From Armatimonadota bacterium (GTDB lineage: Bacteria > Armatimonadota > DTGP01 > JAKQQT01): DNA of 64,000 nucleotides. Shown here piece after piece: positions 1 through 9,325 of this stretch. Position numbers and translations under genes: made by a program. The stretch is from contig DASXVS010000026.1 in the NCBI GenBank assembly GCA_036504095.1, forward strand, positions 124,001 through 188,000, given 5' to 3'. The stretch's first letter is position 1. The number at the start of each line of letters is the position of its first letter. The notes under the pieces were generated by a model. It did not search any database. It worked only from the letters and a program-made list of their open reading frames with translations, and was not told the DNA's origin.

Positions 1-296
1 CCCGGGCAAGCATCCTGTGGCGGGTGGTGCTTCCTCTTTCCAGGCCGGCGCTCGCCACGCTCGGAATCTTTACTTTCGTCGGCGCGTGGAACGATTTCCT
101 CGGCCCGATGGTCTTTCTGGATTCCGTGGACAAGTACACCCTGCCGGTCGGCATCGCCCTGTTTCAGAGCTCGTACTACGCGGAATACAGCCTCACGTTG
201 GCCGCCAGCGTGATTTGCACCCTCCCCGTGCTGATCGCGTTCCTCCTCTTCCAGAAGAACATCATCGAGGGAATCGCGCTTACGGGCCTGAAGTGA
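1..296 (+). CDS. Sugar ABC transporter permease, MalG/CUT1 type (5' end outside window)
   Basis: Only the C-terminal part is present; the reading frame is open to the window edge. The visible residues contain the core of a binding-protein-dependent permease, with a GAWNDFLGPMVFL segment, two hydrophobic helices, and the family's usual end (QKNIIEGIALTGLK, compare the common QRYFVRGIALTGLKG). The protein would sit in the inner membrane and pair with a second permease and an ATPase that must lie to the left. Its TGA stop at 294-296 lies inside the 3' end of the convergent GH95 gene, a 17-bp tail-to-tail overlap. The substrate cannot be read from this fragment; the neighbours suggest oligosaccharides from plant cell walls. 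Confidence 0.85.
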   Translation, partial: RASILWRVVLPLSRPALATLGIFTFVGAWNDFLGPMVFLDSVDKYTLPVGIALFQSSYYAEYSLTLAASVICTLPVLIAFLLFQKNIIEGIALTGLK

Positions 297-2670
297 GCGC
301 GATGGTGATAGAATCCGGTTTGCCGGCGCGAAGAGTCATGGACCGCGTTCCCCTCACGGAAGGTGTGCGGATGTCGATGGTCTGATCGATCGCGGATTCC
401 AGGTTGGCGGTCACGCTCTCCGAATTCCACATCAGCTCCCTGAGGGTCACCTGGCCTCGGCACAGGACTCCGGTGAGCCGCCCTGCCGGCATCTGCCGCG
501 GTAGCGCCGGCAGCAGCGTCACTTCACCAGGCCAGGACTGAACCAGGGAGTGGATCAGCACGGCCGGCAACCCGCCGCTCAAGTCCGTGTTGAAGATGCT
601 CCCCGGATCGTGGGACGTTGCCAGGTTCGGGAAGTAGTAATTCCGTGCGAGGCGGTCAACCACGAAGCCCACCGATTCGCTGTCACCGAGGCTGCCGGCC
701 GCGAGGCCCAGCTGCACCAGGCCGAACGCCATGACTCCCCCACCCGGCTCCCTTCGACGCTCTGCGATGCGCAAGTCCAAGGCGCGCTGAAACGCCTTGC
801 GCAACGGTGGGTTATCGCCTATCTCGGATGGCAGACCCCAGAACAGCGGATAGAGGTGCGAGCAATGGCGATGGGCATAGTTGTCGTCCAGGCCGGGCCA
901 TGTCCACTCCTTCACGGCGCCGTCCTTGTTGATCTGATACGCCGGTATCTTGTGAAGCATGCCATTCCATCGGTCGATGAGGTCCGGGTCGGCCCCCAAT
1001 ACCTTGCCGGCTGCGATGAGGTCGGTCAGAAGCCCCTTCAACGCAGCGATATCCATCGTTGCGTTGACGCACGCCTGCGACGGGCTGTTACCAGGGTTGT
1101 TCTCCGGCGAATACGATGGTGAGAACAGCCACTTGCCGTCATTGCCGGACACCAGGAAATCCTCGAAGAAGGCGGCAGCCTCCTTCATATAGGGGAAGGC
1201 GCGCTTGCGAAGGAAATCGCGGTCGCCCGTGTACAGGTAGTAATCGAAGTAGAACCGGGCGGCCCAGGCGGCGCCAACCGTCCAGAAGGTCATCGGCCAC
1301 GTAGCGTCAAAGTGGTTCTGCAGGAAATGCGAACTCGTTCGGGAGGGAACGTAGAGCCCGCGCGCATTGTACAGACGTTTCGCGTTTTCGCGGCACTGGT
1401 CGAGATGGCTCTCGAGATATCCGAAGTAGCTCTTCAGACACTCCGGGAGGTTCCCGGATAGGAGGCTCGCGATGGCAGCCTGCACGTTTCCGTTCTGCGT
1501 ATAGTCACCCGACCACGGAGGCGTCCACGTTCCCGACCACACGCCTTGCAGGTTTGGCGGCCAATCTCCGCAACTCGAAAGAATCGCGTAACGCCCTGCG
1601 TCCAAGGCCTTCTCCAGCATGGCCGGCGACAGTGCGTCTTCCCGTGAACGCCGGACCAGTTCTTCGGCGGCTAATCCCCGATCTATCCCTCCGCCAAGGT
1701 CCAGGTGCACCCTGTCAAACAGCCTGCCGTGAACCTTGCGATGGTCTGACAGGAGCCGATCGAAAGAAGCATCCAGGCGCGCGACGCCCTTTAGCGCCGA
1801 TCCCGCGCTGTCCGGTTCAACCCTCAGAATGACCAGGACGCTGTCCGCTCCCTTCACGGCCAGTCGATTGCCCTCAACCGTGGAGTCGCCGGACGCGGCG
1901 ATCACCTGCGCACCACACCCGTACTCACCGCCCGTGAGGGCGAACGTGCTCCGGTAGAACAACCACCCCTGTTCTGCCATGGCATGCACCTGCTTGATGC
2001 CATGCGCCCCCGCGTGTTGCTCAAAATAGAGTTCGGCGTCAACTCGCCCACGCGGCCCCTCGAGTAGCGTGACCACGGCGTTAGCCGGCCTCGAAACAAA
2101 AGTCCGGCGGGTGAACGTGCCGCGGTCATCCGTCCACCGCACCGTGGCGACGCCGGTCTCGAAGTCCAGTGATCGGACGTAGTCGCGCACTTCGCCGCTT
2201 GCCGCCATGCCGATTCGGAGGTCGCACGCGGGGATGAAAGGATCGGTCCAGCGCTTCCCGCCGTAGCCCTCCTTGTGGGACAGGTCAACAACGAAGTCCG
2301 AAGCCTTCTGATATTCGCCGTTCTTGAGCAATCGGCGGATCTCGGGCAAGTGTGCGCCGGTGTCCGGCGGCGGAAGCGGCTCGTGGATGGGCAGGAAGAG
2401 GCGCTCGTGCGACAGGATGATCGTCTCGTCGAGCGCCTGGCTCATCACGAGGGCGCCCATCTTCCCGTTGCCCGTGATAAGGGCTTCCTCCCAGATGGCT
2501 GCGGGGCGCACACTGATAAAACCACGTCCCGGGACGGGCAGCGTCGGTGTTGAAACGGATTCGGCGCTAGCCGCAAAAGGCACAGCCAGAAGGTCAGCCG
2601 ATGCGGCCGCGGCGGCGGCAGACGCGGCCGCTTTCACAAAACTCCGCCGACTCATCGTGTGATCAGACAA
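280..2670 (-). CDS. Secreted glycoside hydrolase family 95 (alpha-L-fucosidase / alpha-L-galactosidase type)
   Basis: The 796-residue protein has a twin-arginine type leader (SRRSFVKAAAS followed by an alanine-rich stretch), so export by Tat is likely. The GH95 order is complete: an N-terminal beta domain with the LITGNGKMGALV box, an (alpha/alpha)6 barrel with NLQGVWSGTWTPPWSGDYTQNGN carrying the N-x-N pair that matches the catalytic asparagines of AfcA, the SPENNPG segment, HRHCSHLYPLFWG, and a C-terminal beta domain. GH95 enzymes invert alpha-1,2-L-fucosyl or alpha-L-galactosyl linkages. The start is probably TTG at 2670, with GGAGG 10 nt upstream; ATG at 2655 is the alternative. It is the last gene of the leftward arabinose series, 25 bp after GH127. 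Family assignment is firm; substrate is inferred. Confidence 0.88.
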   Translation of the reverse strand: MSDHTMSRRSFVKAAASAAAAAASADLLAVPFAASAESVSTPTLPVPGRGFISVRPAAIWEEALITGNGKMGALVMSQALDETIILSHERLFLPIHEPLPPPDTGAHLPEIRRLLKNGEYQKASDFVVDLSHKEGYGGKRWTDPFIPACDLRIGMAASGEVRDYVRSLDFETGVATVRWTDDRGTFTRRTFVSRPANAVVTLLEGPRGRVDAELYFEQHAGAHGIKQVHAMAEQGWLFYRSTFALTGGEYGCGAQVIAASGDSTVEGNRLAVKGADSVLVILRVEPDSAGSALKGVARLDASFDRLLSDHRKVHGRLFDRVHLDLGGGIDRGLAAEELVRRSREDALSPAMLEKALDAGRYAILSSCGDWPPNLQGVWSGTWTPPWSGDYTQNGNVQAAIASLLSGNLPECLKSYFGYLESHLDQCRENAKRLYNARGLYVPSRTSSHFLQNHFDATWPMTFWTVGAAWAARFYFDYYLYTGDRDFLRKRAFPYMKEAAAFFEDFLVSGNDGKWLFSPSYSPENNPGNSPSQACVNATMDIAALKGLLTDLIAAGKVLGADPDLIDRWNGMLHKIPAYQINKDGAVKEWTWPGLDDNYAHRHCSHLYPLFWGLPSEIGDNPPLRKAFQRALDLRIAERRREPGGGVMAFGLVQLGLAAGSLGDSESVGFVVDRLARNYYFPNLATSHDPGSIFNTDLSGGLPAVLIHSLVQSWPGEVTLLPALPRQMPAGRLTGVLCRGQVTLRELMWNSESVTANLESAIDQTIDIRTPSVRGTRSMTLRAGKPDSITIALTSGP

Positions 2671-2695
2671 TTCCGATTGGCCTCCAGATTGCCGG

Positions 2696-5086
2696 CTAAC
2701 GGGGCGAACTCATAACGGGAGTCGCTCTCCTCACCGCCCGACACCCATACAGACCGCCCGCCATTTTGCCGGGATGCGCCTGGAAGCGGACGTAGATTCC
2801 GTCGCGCCCCGTCGTGATCTCGGTTGGCAGTTCGTACGTCTTGTCGTAAAACACTCCGGGCCGGTTATTTTCGAGCACTTCGGCGGCGATCCTCTCGCTG
2901 CTGACGAGGATGTCGAATTCCCGATTGCCGCTGTCGCCTCCCCAATACGTACAGATGAGATCCATCGGGACCTTCGGATCTATCTTCAGTCCGAAAAGGA
3001 ACCAGCCACCGTCGGTAGCGTGGCGCCATTTGCGGCCCATGAATTCACCGGTTTCGGTGTTGACCCCCTCGAACCGGTGATCGCGCTCGGACTGCATTTC
3101 CCCAACGCGTATCGAATCCGTGGTTCGCGCCTCGAGAGCGCGCGCCCGCGCCTGCTCCGCAAGGTATTCCTGTTGTTTGGCGTTCCACTGTCCCTCGGTG
3201 AACGAGTCCCAATAGACAACGTATGGCGTCTTGTACACCGCATAGAACGGGCGGAGCGTGAGCGGCTTCTTCGACGGTTCGCCCGCCACGCGAAATACCC
3301 GGCCGGATGCCGTAAACGTGAGCGGCTTGCCCGGCACGGGCTTGATGGCCGTGGTCGCGCTTGTGCTTCCCGCGACGATCACCGGCGGGGGCCCCGCCGG
3401 ATTCTCGGCGGCGGCCAGTACGAGCGGTCCATAGAGGAGCGCAACGGTGTGCGCGTCATCACGCATCGGCTCTTCACGAAGGGTCATCGGCATTGAGATC
3501 TCAATCACATCGCCGGATTTCCAGACGCGCTTGATCGTTACGTAGCTTCCGGGCTTGCTGCGAAGCAATTCGCGCGCTCCATTCACCGTCACGGTGTAGG
3601 ACTTGACGGCCCACAGGGGCCTTCGCAAATGAAGGGCAAGCTCGGTGGGTTTGCGGCAGGTTAGGGTCAGTCGCGTCGAGGGCTTGACCGGGTATTCCGT
3701 GTTCTGGCGAACGGTGACGCCCTTGTCCGTCCATCGAAGTTCCGATGCGATGAACAGGTTGACGTACAGATCGTTCGCCGCGCTTCGGAAATAGATGCTG
3801 TCGCCGTATTTGGCGTGGTTTTCCATGCCGGTGCCGGTGCAGCACCAGAAGGAGTCGAACGGCGTGTTGAATGCCTTCGGCACCCCCGTCTTGAGCGGCA
3901 CGTAGTAGCACATCATCCCGTCATCCGGATCTTGCGACGCGAGGATATGGTTGTAGAGCGCCCGCTCGTAGTAGTCGGCATACTGGGGCAGCGGATTCCA
4001 CGAGAACAAGTGCCGCGTCAATTTCAGCATGTTGTACGTGTTGCACGTTTCGGCTGTGGACGGCCCGATGTTTTTGGACATCGCCTCCTTCGGCGGGAAG
4101 TGCTCGTTGTTGCTGTTCCCGCCAATGACGTAGGACCGTTCCTTCGTGACCACGTCCCAGAAGAACGAGGCGATGGTATCGTACTTCTGTTCTCCTGTCA
4201 GTTCATACAGCCGGGCCGCACCAATGACCTTGGGAATCTGGGTGTTTGCGTGGAGGCCGGTGAGGCGATCCTCGCGGTTCGCCAGCGGATCCAGTACGGC
4301 CCTGTGGTAGAACTTGCGCGAGAGGTCGAGGTACTTCGGGTCGCCGGTCAAGGCATAAACGTCGGCCAACGAGTCGTTCATGCCGCCATGCTCGGCCGCA
4401 AGCATCTTCTGCCACTCGTCGTCCGATAGGCCCTTTGTAGTGTTCCACGCCCAGTCGGCCAGACGAACGAGCACTTGCTTAGCCTCATCGCTGCCGGTAT
4501 ACAGGTAAGCGTCGATGAGGCCGGCGAACGTCTTGTGTTCGTTGTACCACGGGACCCAGCTGCCGTTCAGATCGAAGCCCGCGGAAGAAATGGCACCCGC
4601 GGCAACCTTCGCAAAAATCTCTCTGGCGTTCGGCATGCCTCCGATGAACCCGTCGCCGCCGGCTTTCTGGCACGCGGCCAGTTCGCTCACGATGTACCGG
4701 ACCCTCTCCTTGAAGCGGGTGTCGCCCGTGGAAGCGTACATCAGCGAGCAGGCAGAAAGATAGTGGCCAAGCGTGTGTCCTGAAATGCCCTGGCTTTCCC
4801 AGCCGCCGTAGGATTCGCCCTTTGGCTTCAACCCGGCGTTGACGCGAAATCGTGACAGAAGGCGATCCGGCTCGATGCGCAGGAGATAGGCGGCATCAAG
4901 GTCTTGAGCGTGCTTGAACGGCCCGGCGAGGAGCCGGACATCCGAGAGCTCAAACGAGTAAACCTGCGCGTGTACCTTGTTCGCTACTTCCATCTTCGTC
5001 TGGTGGTACACGGGCACGACGGCCTGCAGGCGCGGACAAAGGGTCCAAAGGCTCAGGCCGGCCACGAGCACGGCTGTTCGTTTCAA
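2696..5086 (-). CDS. Glycoside hydrolase family 127, beta-L-arabinofuranosidase
   Basis: This 796-residue protein belongs to the former DUF1680 family. The zinc and catalytic cysteine site of HypBA1 is present: STAETC gives Glu346 and Cys348, and FWCCTGTGMENH gives Cys415 and Cys416, matching Glu338, Cys340, Cys417 and Cys418 of HypBA1. The family N-terminus (LLAGPFKHAQDLDAAYLLRIEPDRLL, then GHTLGHYLSACSLMYASTGD) is intact. HypBA1 releases L-arabinose from beta-L-arabinofuranosides such as those on hydroxyproline-rich glycoproteins. The longest frame begins at 5110, but AAGGAG lies 6 nt before the TTG at 5086, and that start gives a clean signal peptide (KRTAVLVAGLSLWTLCPRLQA), so 5086 is preferred. 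It lies between araD and GH95 in the same direction. Confidence 0.9.
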   Translation of the reverse strand: MKRTAVLVAGLSLWTLCPRLQAVVPVYHQTKMEVANKVHAQVYSFELSDVRLLAGPFKHAQDLDAAYLLRIEPDRLLSRFRVNAGLKPKGESYGGWESQGISGHTLGHYLSACSLMYASTGDTRFKERVRYIVSELAACQKAGGDGFIGGMPNAREIFAKVAAGAISSAGFDLNGSWVPWYNEHKTFAGLIDAYLYTGSDEAKQVLVRLADWAWNTTKGLSDDEWQKMLAAEHGGMNDSLADVYALTGDPKYLDLSRKFYHRAVLDPLANREDRLTGLHANTQIPKVIGAARLYELTGEQKYDTIASFFWDVVTKERSYVIGGNSNNEHFPPKEAMSKNIGPSTAETCNTYNMLKLTRHLFSWNPLPQYADYYERALYNHILASQDPDDGMMCYYVPLKTGVPKAFNTPFDSFWCCTGTGMENHAKYGDSIYFRSAANDLYVNLFIASELRWTDKGVTVRQNTEYPVKPSTRLTLTCRKPTELALHLRRPLWAVKSYTVTVNGARELLRSKPGSYVTIKRVWKSGDVIEISMPMTLREEPMRDDAHTVALLYGPLVLAAAENPAGPPPVIVAGSTSATTAIKPVPGKPLTFTASGRVFRVAGEPSKKPLTLRPFYAVYKTPYVVYWDSFTEGQWNAKQQEYLAEQARARALEARTTDSIRVGEMQSERDHRFEGVNTETGEFMGRKWRHATDGGWFLFGLKIDPKVPMDLICTYWGGDSGNREFDILVSSERIAAEVLENNRPGVFYDKTYELPTEITTGRDGIYVRFQAHPGKMAGGLYGCRAVRRATPVMSSPR

Positions 5087-5149
5087 CAACGTCTCCTTTG
5101 CGTAATCCATCGGCCGGCAAACGGGGCGCCGCTTCCCGGCCGTTGCCCC

Positions 5150-5866
5150 CTACGGTTTCCGGGTCGCGACCGGTTGTCCGTAATAGGCGCCCGGCCCGTG
5201 CTTTCGGAGGAAATGCTTGTCCAGCAGGACCTGTGGGATAGGCGGGCAGTTGGCCAACCGGTACGTATCCAGCGCCATCCCGGCGACAAAATCGAGCACA
5301 ACGGCGTTTTCCAGCGCCTTGGCGGCCGTGCTGCCCCACGTGAACGGGCCGTGGTTCGCCACGAGGACACCTGGAACTTGTGTGGGATCAAGACCGCCAT
5401 CCCGGAAACGCTCGATAATCACCGAACCGGTGTTGGCCTCGTACGCCTCCCGGATCTCCGCCTCATTGAGCGGGCGGGTGACCGGGATGGCGCCATAGAA
5501 GCTGTCCGCGTGGGTCGTCCCCAGGCAGGGAATCTCGACCCCTGCCTGGGCGAACGCGGTTGCATACCGCGAATGGGTGTGAACGACGCCGCCGAGCGCC
5601 GGGAATGCGCGACAGAGCGCCAGATGAGTCGGAGTGTCTGAGGACGGGCGTCCGTCGCCATCGACAACCGCGCCCGTCTCCAGATCCAGAACCACGATGT
5701 GTTCCGGACGGAGTTGTTTGTAATCAACTCCGCTCGGTTTGATCGCCAGAACGCCCTCGTTCCGATCCACGCCGCTTGCATTGCCCCACGTAAGGACCAC
5801 GAGCCCAGCTTCAACCAGCCCCATATTCGCCGCATACACGGCTTCCCGGAGTTCGGCGTATTTCAT
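5150..5866 (-). CDS. araD: L-ribulose-5-phosphate 4-epimerase
   Basis: AraD converts L-ribulose 5-phosphate to D-xylulose 5-phosphate, delivering arabinose carbon to the pentose phosphate pathway in the cytoplasm. The 238-residue protein is a class II aldolase-fold enzyme of normal length. It shows the N-terminal LVEAGLVVLTWGNASGVDR and KPSGVDY phosphate-binding motifs, the metal-binding HTHSRYATAFAQAG pair of histidines, LGTTHADSFYGAIPVTRPL, and the HGPFTWG histidine. Its ATG overlaps the araB stop in an ATGA arrangement (5863-5866), so translation is coupled. GH127 follows after a short gap. Identification is firm. Confidence 0.95.
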   Translation of the reverse strand: MKYAELREAVYAANMGLVEAGLVVLTWGNASGVDRNEGVLAIKPSGVDYKQLRPEHIVVLDLETGAVVDGDGRPSSDTPTHLALCRAFPALGGVVHTHSRYATAFAQAGVEIPCLGTTHADSFYGAIPVTRPLNEAEIREAYEANTGSVIIERFRDGGLDPTQVPGVLVANHGPFTWGSTAAKALENAVVLDFVAGMALDTYRLANCPPIPQVLLDKHFLRKHGPGAYYGQPVATRKP

Positions 5867-7554
5867 CCGCGCGCCTCGTCGCGAAGCTGCAGGAGGTCCT
5901 TCATCACCGCGGACAGATCAGAGGTCCGCCCTTGGATTCCGAGCGCGTCGTGCATCTTCTGGTAGAGGCGGAACAGCCTCTCATACGTTGCCGCGCTGTC
6001 CGCATTCGGGGTAAAGGCGCGTTCCTGGATGCCGGTCATAGCATCCGCGGCATCATCGAAGGAATCAAATCCGCCCGCAGCTTTTCCGGCGACGACGGCC
6101 GCCGCCATGGCGGAACCAAGGGCGCACGTCTGATCGCTTCGAGATATCTGCATGGGCCGGTTCATGACGTCGGCATAGATCTGCATCACAAGCGTGTTCT
6201 TTGCCGCGATACCGCCCGCATTGACGATGCGATCCACCGTTACGCCATATTCCTCGAAGCGCTCCACAATCATCCGCGCTCCGAAGGCGGTTGCCTCGAT
6301 GAGCGCCCGGTATATCTCGGCCGGTGTCGAGTGCAGCGTGAGGCCGAGGATCAGGCCGGTGAGGCGCTGATCGACCAGAACCGTCCGGTTGCCGTTATGC
6401 CAGTCCAGCGCCAGCAGTCCGGTCTCGCCCGGTTTGAGCTTGGAGGCGCCCAGAGTGAGCGCTTCATGGGAGCCTGCCTCCCTGCCGCCGGGCTGAATGA
6501 CGTTGACGAACCAGTTGAAAATGTCCCCCACCGCCGACTGCCCCGCCTCTAGTCCGTACATGCCGGGCAGAATGGACTCCGGCACGATACCGCATAACCC
6601 GGGGATGTCCGGAAGGTCGCGATCCATTTTCGCGACCATCATGTCGCACGATGAGGTGCCGAGGATCTTTACCAAAGCCCCTGGCGTGATGCCGCAGCCG
6701 ACGGCGCCGAGGTGAGCGTCAAATGCGCCGATGGCCACCGGTATGCCCGGCCTCAACCCCAAATCGGCCGCCCATCGCGGAGACAAGCCGCCCGCCGATT
6801 CCGCGACGGTAGCGGCGACGTTGGGCAGCGTCCTCCTCAGCGCCGCAAGGCGCGGATCCAGAGCGGCGAGGAACTCCTCGTCGGGGTAGCCTCCCCAGGC
6901 TGCGTTGAAGAAAGCCTTGTGCCCCGCCGCGCACGCGCAGCGTTTGATCTCGTCCGGGCTTTCGGTCCCGGTCAGAACGGCGGGAATCCAGTCCGCGATC
7001 TCCACCCAAGTCGCCGCGGCCTCCACGATCTCAGGGGCTACTCGCGCGCAATGGAGAATCTTGGACCAGTACCACTCCGACGAATAGCGGCCGCCGCATT
7101 TGGCGAGGTATTCGGGACGCATGACAGCAGCCAGCGCCGTTATCTCCTCCGCCTCGGCGTGAGCCGTGTGGTCCTTCCACAGCCAGGCAAGGGCCGGCAG
7201 TGAATCCGCGAATGCCGGCTGCGCCGCCAGGGGCTGTCCGTCAGCGTCCACGGGCAGCGGGGTGCTGCCCGTGGTGTCAACGCCGATCCCGATGACCTGC
7301 TCGGGGGAGAAGCCCGGAACCGCCCCCGCCTCTTTCAACACGGCACGCACCGTCTGACGGATTCCGTCCAGGTAATCCAGCGGGTGTTGGCGCGCAAGGT
7401 TCGGGTCCGCCGGGTCCAGCACAACTCCGGCCTCGCCGTGGGCGTACCCGTGAACGCTGGTCGCGATTTCACGGCCGGAGGAGACCTCCACCAACAGCGC
7501 CCGCACGGTGTTCGTCCCGAAATCCAGGCCTATGGTATATCTCGTATCGCTCAT
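5863..7554 (-). CDS. araB: Ribulokinase (FGGY family)
   Basis: AraB phosphorylates L-ribulose with ATP. The 563-residue protein has the FGGY actin-like ATPase fold: the N-terminal IGLDFGTNTVRALLVE phosphate loop, the GVDTTGST segment, and the ribulokinase-specific VKILGTSSCDMMVAKMDRDLPDIPGLCGIVPESILPGMYG region, then a C-terminal half with NAGGIAAKNTLVMQIYADVMNRPMQ. The frame extends to a GTG at 7593, but the ATG at 7554 has GGAAG 8 nt upstream and aligns with the family N-terminus. It is followed immediately by araD. A repeat-bearing gap of about 300 bp separates it from the isomerase gene, so it may have its own promoter or depend on read-through. Confidence 0.95.
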   Translation of the reverse strand: MSDTRYTIGLDFGTNTVRALLVEVSSGREIATSVHGYAHGEAGVVLDPADPNLARQHPLDYLDGIRQTVRAVLKEAGAVPGFSPEQVIGIGVDTTGSTPLPVDADGQPLAAQPAFADSLPALAWLWKDHTAHAEAEEITALAAVMRPEYLAKCGGRYSSEWYWSKILHCARVAPEIVEAAATWVEIADWIPAVLTGTESPDEIKRCACAAGHKAFFNAAWGGYPDEEFLAALDPRLAALRRTLPNVAATVAESAGGLSPRWAADLGLRPGIPVAIGAFDAHLGAVGCGITPGALVKILGTSSCDMMVAKMDRDLPDIPGLCGIVPESILPGMYGLEAGQSAVGDIFNWFVNVIQPGGREAGSHEALTLGASKLKPGETGLLALDWHNGNRTVLVDQRLTGLILGLTLHSTPAEIYRALIEATAFGARMIVERFEEYGVTVDRIVNAGGIAAKNTLVMQIYADVMNRPMQISRSDQTCALGSAMAAAVVAGKAAGGFDSFDDAADAMTGIQERAFTPNADSAATYERLFRLYQKMHDALGIQGRTSDLSAVMKDLLQLRDEARG

Positions 7555-7629
7555 GTTCAGATCTTCCGTTCGTTGCGTATGAATTAGCTTCACGTATATG
7601 CGTTACGCCCACTCAGCGATAGAACCCTG

Positions 7630-7801
7630 GTAGGGTCGGCGTCCTCGCCGACCACCAGGCGCTTGGCTGGCGCTCCGCGCCGGTTGGCCGGCGTCCTCGC
7701 CGACCACCGGCCGCTAGGCCGGCGCTCCACGCCGGTAGGCTGGCGCTCCGCGCCGGTTGGCCGGCGCTTCGCGCCGGATGGCGGCGAGGACGCCGCCACT
7801 A
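7630..7801. repeat. Cluster of about seven short palindromic GC-rich repeats
   Basis: Seven consecutive units of about 21-22 bp occur, each a small palindrome built on GCCGGCG-nTCCnCGCCGG or GGCGTCCTCGCCGAC. Successive units differ at the loop and flanking bases. They lie between the isomerase-family gene and araB. An 88-codon open frame through the region only translates the repeats. They could form a run of hairpins in the transcript. The units have no unique spacers, so this is not a CRISPR array. Confidence 0.7.
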
Positions 7802-7852
7802 CCATTCCGGTCGGGAAATGTCGCTGCTTCACCTGAAGCTCAGCAAGTGGGA

Positions 7853-9256
7853 TCAAGCTTCGTGACGATAGACGTCCCAGTCCATATAGGTGGTGAGCGC
7901 TTCCTCCACGGCATCCGCCACCTGGGCTTTGGTGGTGGCCACGTGATGTTCGAAGCCGTTGCGGCAGATGAACTGGAGGAGGTCCTGGAAGCGCGGAATG
8001 TGCACCACGCCGTATCCGCCAAAGGTCAGAAGCTTGTCATCGGTGAACGTTCCCTCACCCACGAACGCGCGGATCATCCCCATCGTATCGTCCGTTGAGA
8101 CGCGGGCATAGGTGAACGGCCCTGGGGCAATCCGGCCAACAATCGTGCCGTACGTGTTGTCTTGGCCAACCGTTCCGGCGATGATCTCCTGGTAGTCCAT
8201 ATGGTGCTCGAGGAAGAATGACTTGGGCAGGTTGGAGCAGTGGAACAGAACCGCCTTGTCGGGGTCGTTGCCGTAGTTGTTGTTCCAGTCCAGAATCGCC
8301 GAAGCCCGGCCGGACGCGGACTGGAGCACATACATGCCAATGAGGCCGGCGATGTCCGTTTCGCACGCGCTGGGCATCAGGCTGTCGCTCATCATGCTCA
8401 TGATCGTGCAGGGAACGACACCGTAGAACTCTTCCATCGCCGTCCAGCACTGGATGGCGGTCGCGGACAGGTCGTTTTCCTCAACGTATTTGTCGATCAC
8501 CGCGCCGAGTTTGGCCATCTTGATCAGCGGCTCGTGGGCGACTCCCTCAACTGTTGTGTACTCGCGGATCGCATCCAGCTTGTTCGTTACGATGGGATCG
8601 GTATCCGACAGGTTCTTGATGCGTCCGAGGACCTCGGAAAGGTCAAGCGTCTCGACGGTGATGCCGCTCGCTTGCAGCAGCTTTTCGCTGTACCGGACCG
8701 TATTGAACGCCGCAGGCCGGGCGCCTATCGCGCCGATGCGCGCGTGCTTCAGGGCCTTCACCACGCGACAGGTTGCGGCGAAGGTCTGGAGGTCATGTGC
8801 AAATTCCTCGCTCGTCGGCGAAACCGTATGCGACTTGGTGAGCGAATACGGGATGCCATACTGGCGCAGGTTGTTGCAGCTGGACATCTTGCCGCAGAAC
8901 GAATCGCGGCGATCCTTGATTGTCATGCGCGAGAAATCATCGGGCGTTGCCTGGACCAGGACAGGGACGTTCAGCTCCGCCCAGTGAATGCTATTGACGA
9001 TGGTGCGCTCCTCGCCGAAGTTCGGCAGCGTGAGGATGATCCCGTCGATCTCGTCGCGATGCGCCCGAAACAGCTCGGCGCATTTTCGTGCGTCCGCCAG
9101 CGTCTCAACGGCTCCATAACTGCTGTCCTCGGGCGTGAGGGCGATTGCCTTGATACCCTGCTTCTCCAAAGTCGCCAGGATGTCCCGTCGGCCACCTTCA
9201 CACAGGTGGGAGGGGAAGAAGCCGCGATTGCCTACGATAACTCCAAACGTTGCCAT
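7853..9256 (-). CDS. L-fucose/L-arabinose isomerase family protein, candidate arabinose isomerase
   Basis: The 467-residue protein has the architecture of the FucI/AraA superfamily: an N-terminal Rossmann-like part (GVIVGNRGFFPSHLCEGGRRDI, then GIILTLPNFGEE), a middle part with MEEFYGVVPCTIMSMMSDSLMPSACETDIAGLIGMY supplying acidic metal ligands, and a C-terminal domain ending in RFQDLLQFICRNGFEHHVATTKAQVADAVEEAL. It is closer to the fucose isomerase-like group than to classical AraA. Because araB and araD follow directly and no classical araA is present, the likely role is L-arabinose to L-ribulose isomerisation. That role is inferred from context; L-fucose remains possible given the GH95 gene. 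The start has AAGGAG 6 nt before ATG. Confidence 0.8.
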   Translation of the reverse strand: MATFGVIVGNRGFFPSHLCEGGRRDILATLEKQGIKAIALTPEDSSYGAVETLADARKCAELFRAHRDEIDGIILTLPNFGEERTIVNSIHWAELNVPVLVQATPDDFSRMTIKDRRDSFCGKMSSCNNLRQYGIPYSLTKSHTVSPTSEEFAHDLQTFAATCRVVKALKHARIGAIGARPAAFNTVRYSEKLLQASGITVETLDLSEVLGRIKNLSDTDPIVTNKLDAIREYTTVEGVAHEPLIKMAKLGAVIDKYVEENDLSATAIQCWTAMEEFYGVVPCTIMSMMSDSLMPSACETDIAGLIGMYVLQSASGRASAILDWNNNYGNDPDKAVLFHCSNLPKSFFLEHHMDYQEIIAGTVGQDNTYGTIVGRIAPGPFTYARVSTDDTMGMIRAFVGEGTFTDDKLLTFGGYGVVHIPRFQDLLQFICRNGFEHHVATTKAQVADAVEEALTTYMDWDVYRHEA

Positions 9257-9325
9257 ATCTTTCTCCTTGATAAATCCCTTACGATTGTCTCCGATATATT
9301 ACTGAGGCTGCCGGGTGAACCCCTG

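Noticed and set aside
7630-7801. CRISPR array
   Set aside because: The repeats are adjacent palindromes without unique spacers and there are no cas genes.
7590-7856. 88-codon open frame on the minus strand across the palindromic repeats
   Set aside because: Its sequence (PTGAERQPTGVERRPSG) is only a translation of the 21-22 bp repeats, it has no SD, and it fills an obvious intergenic gap.
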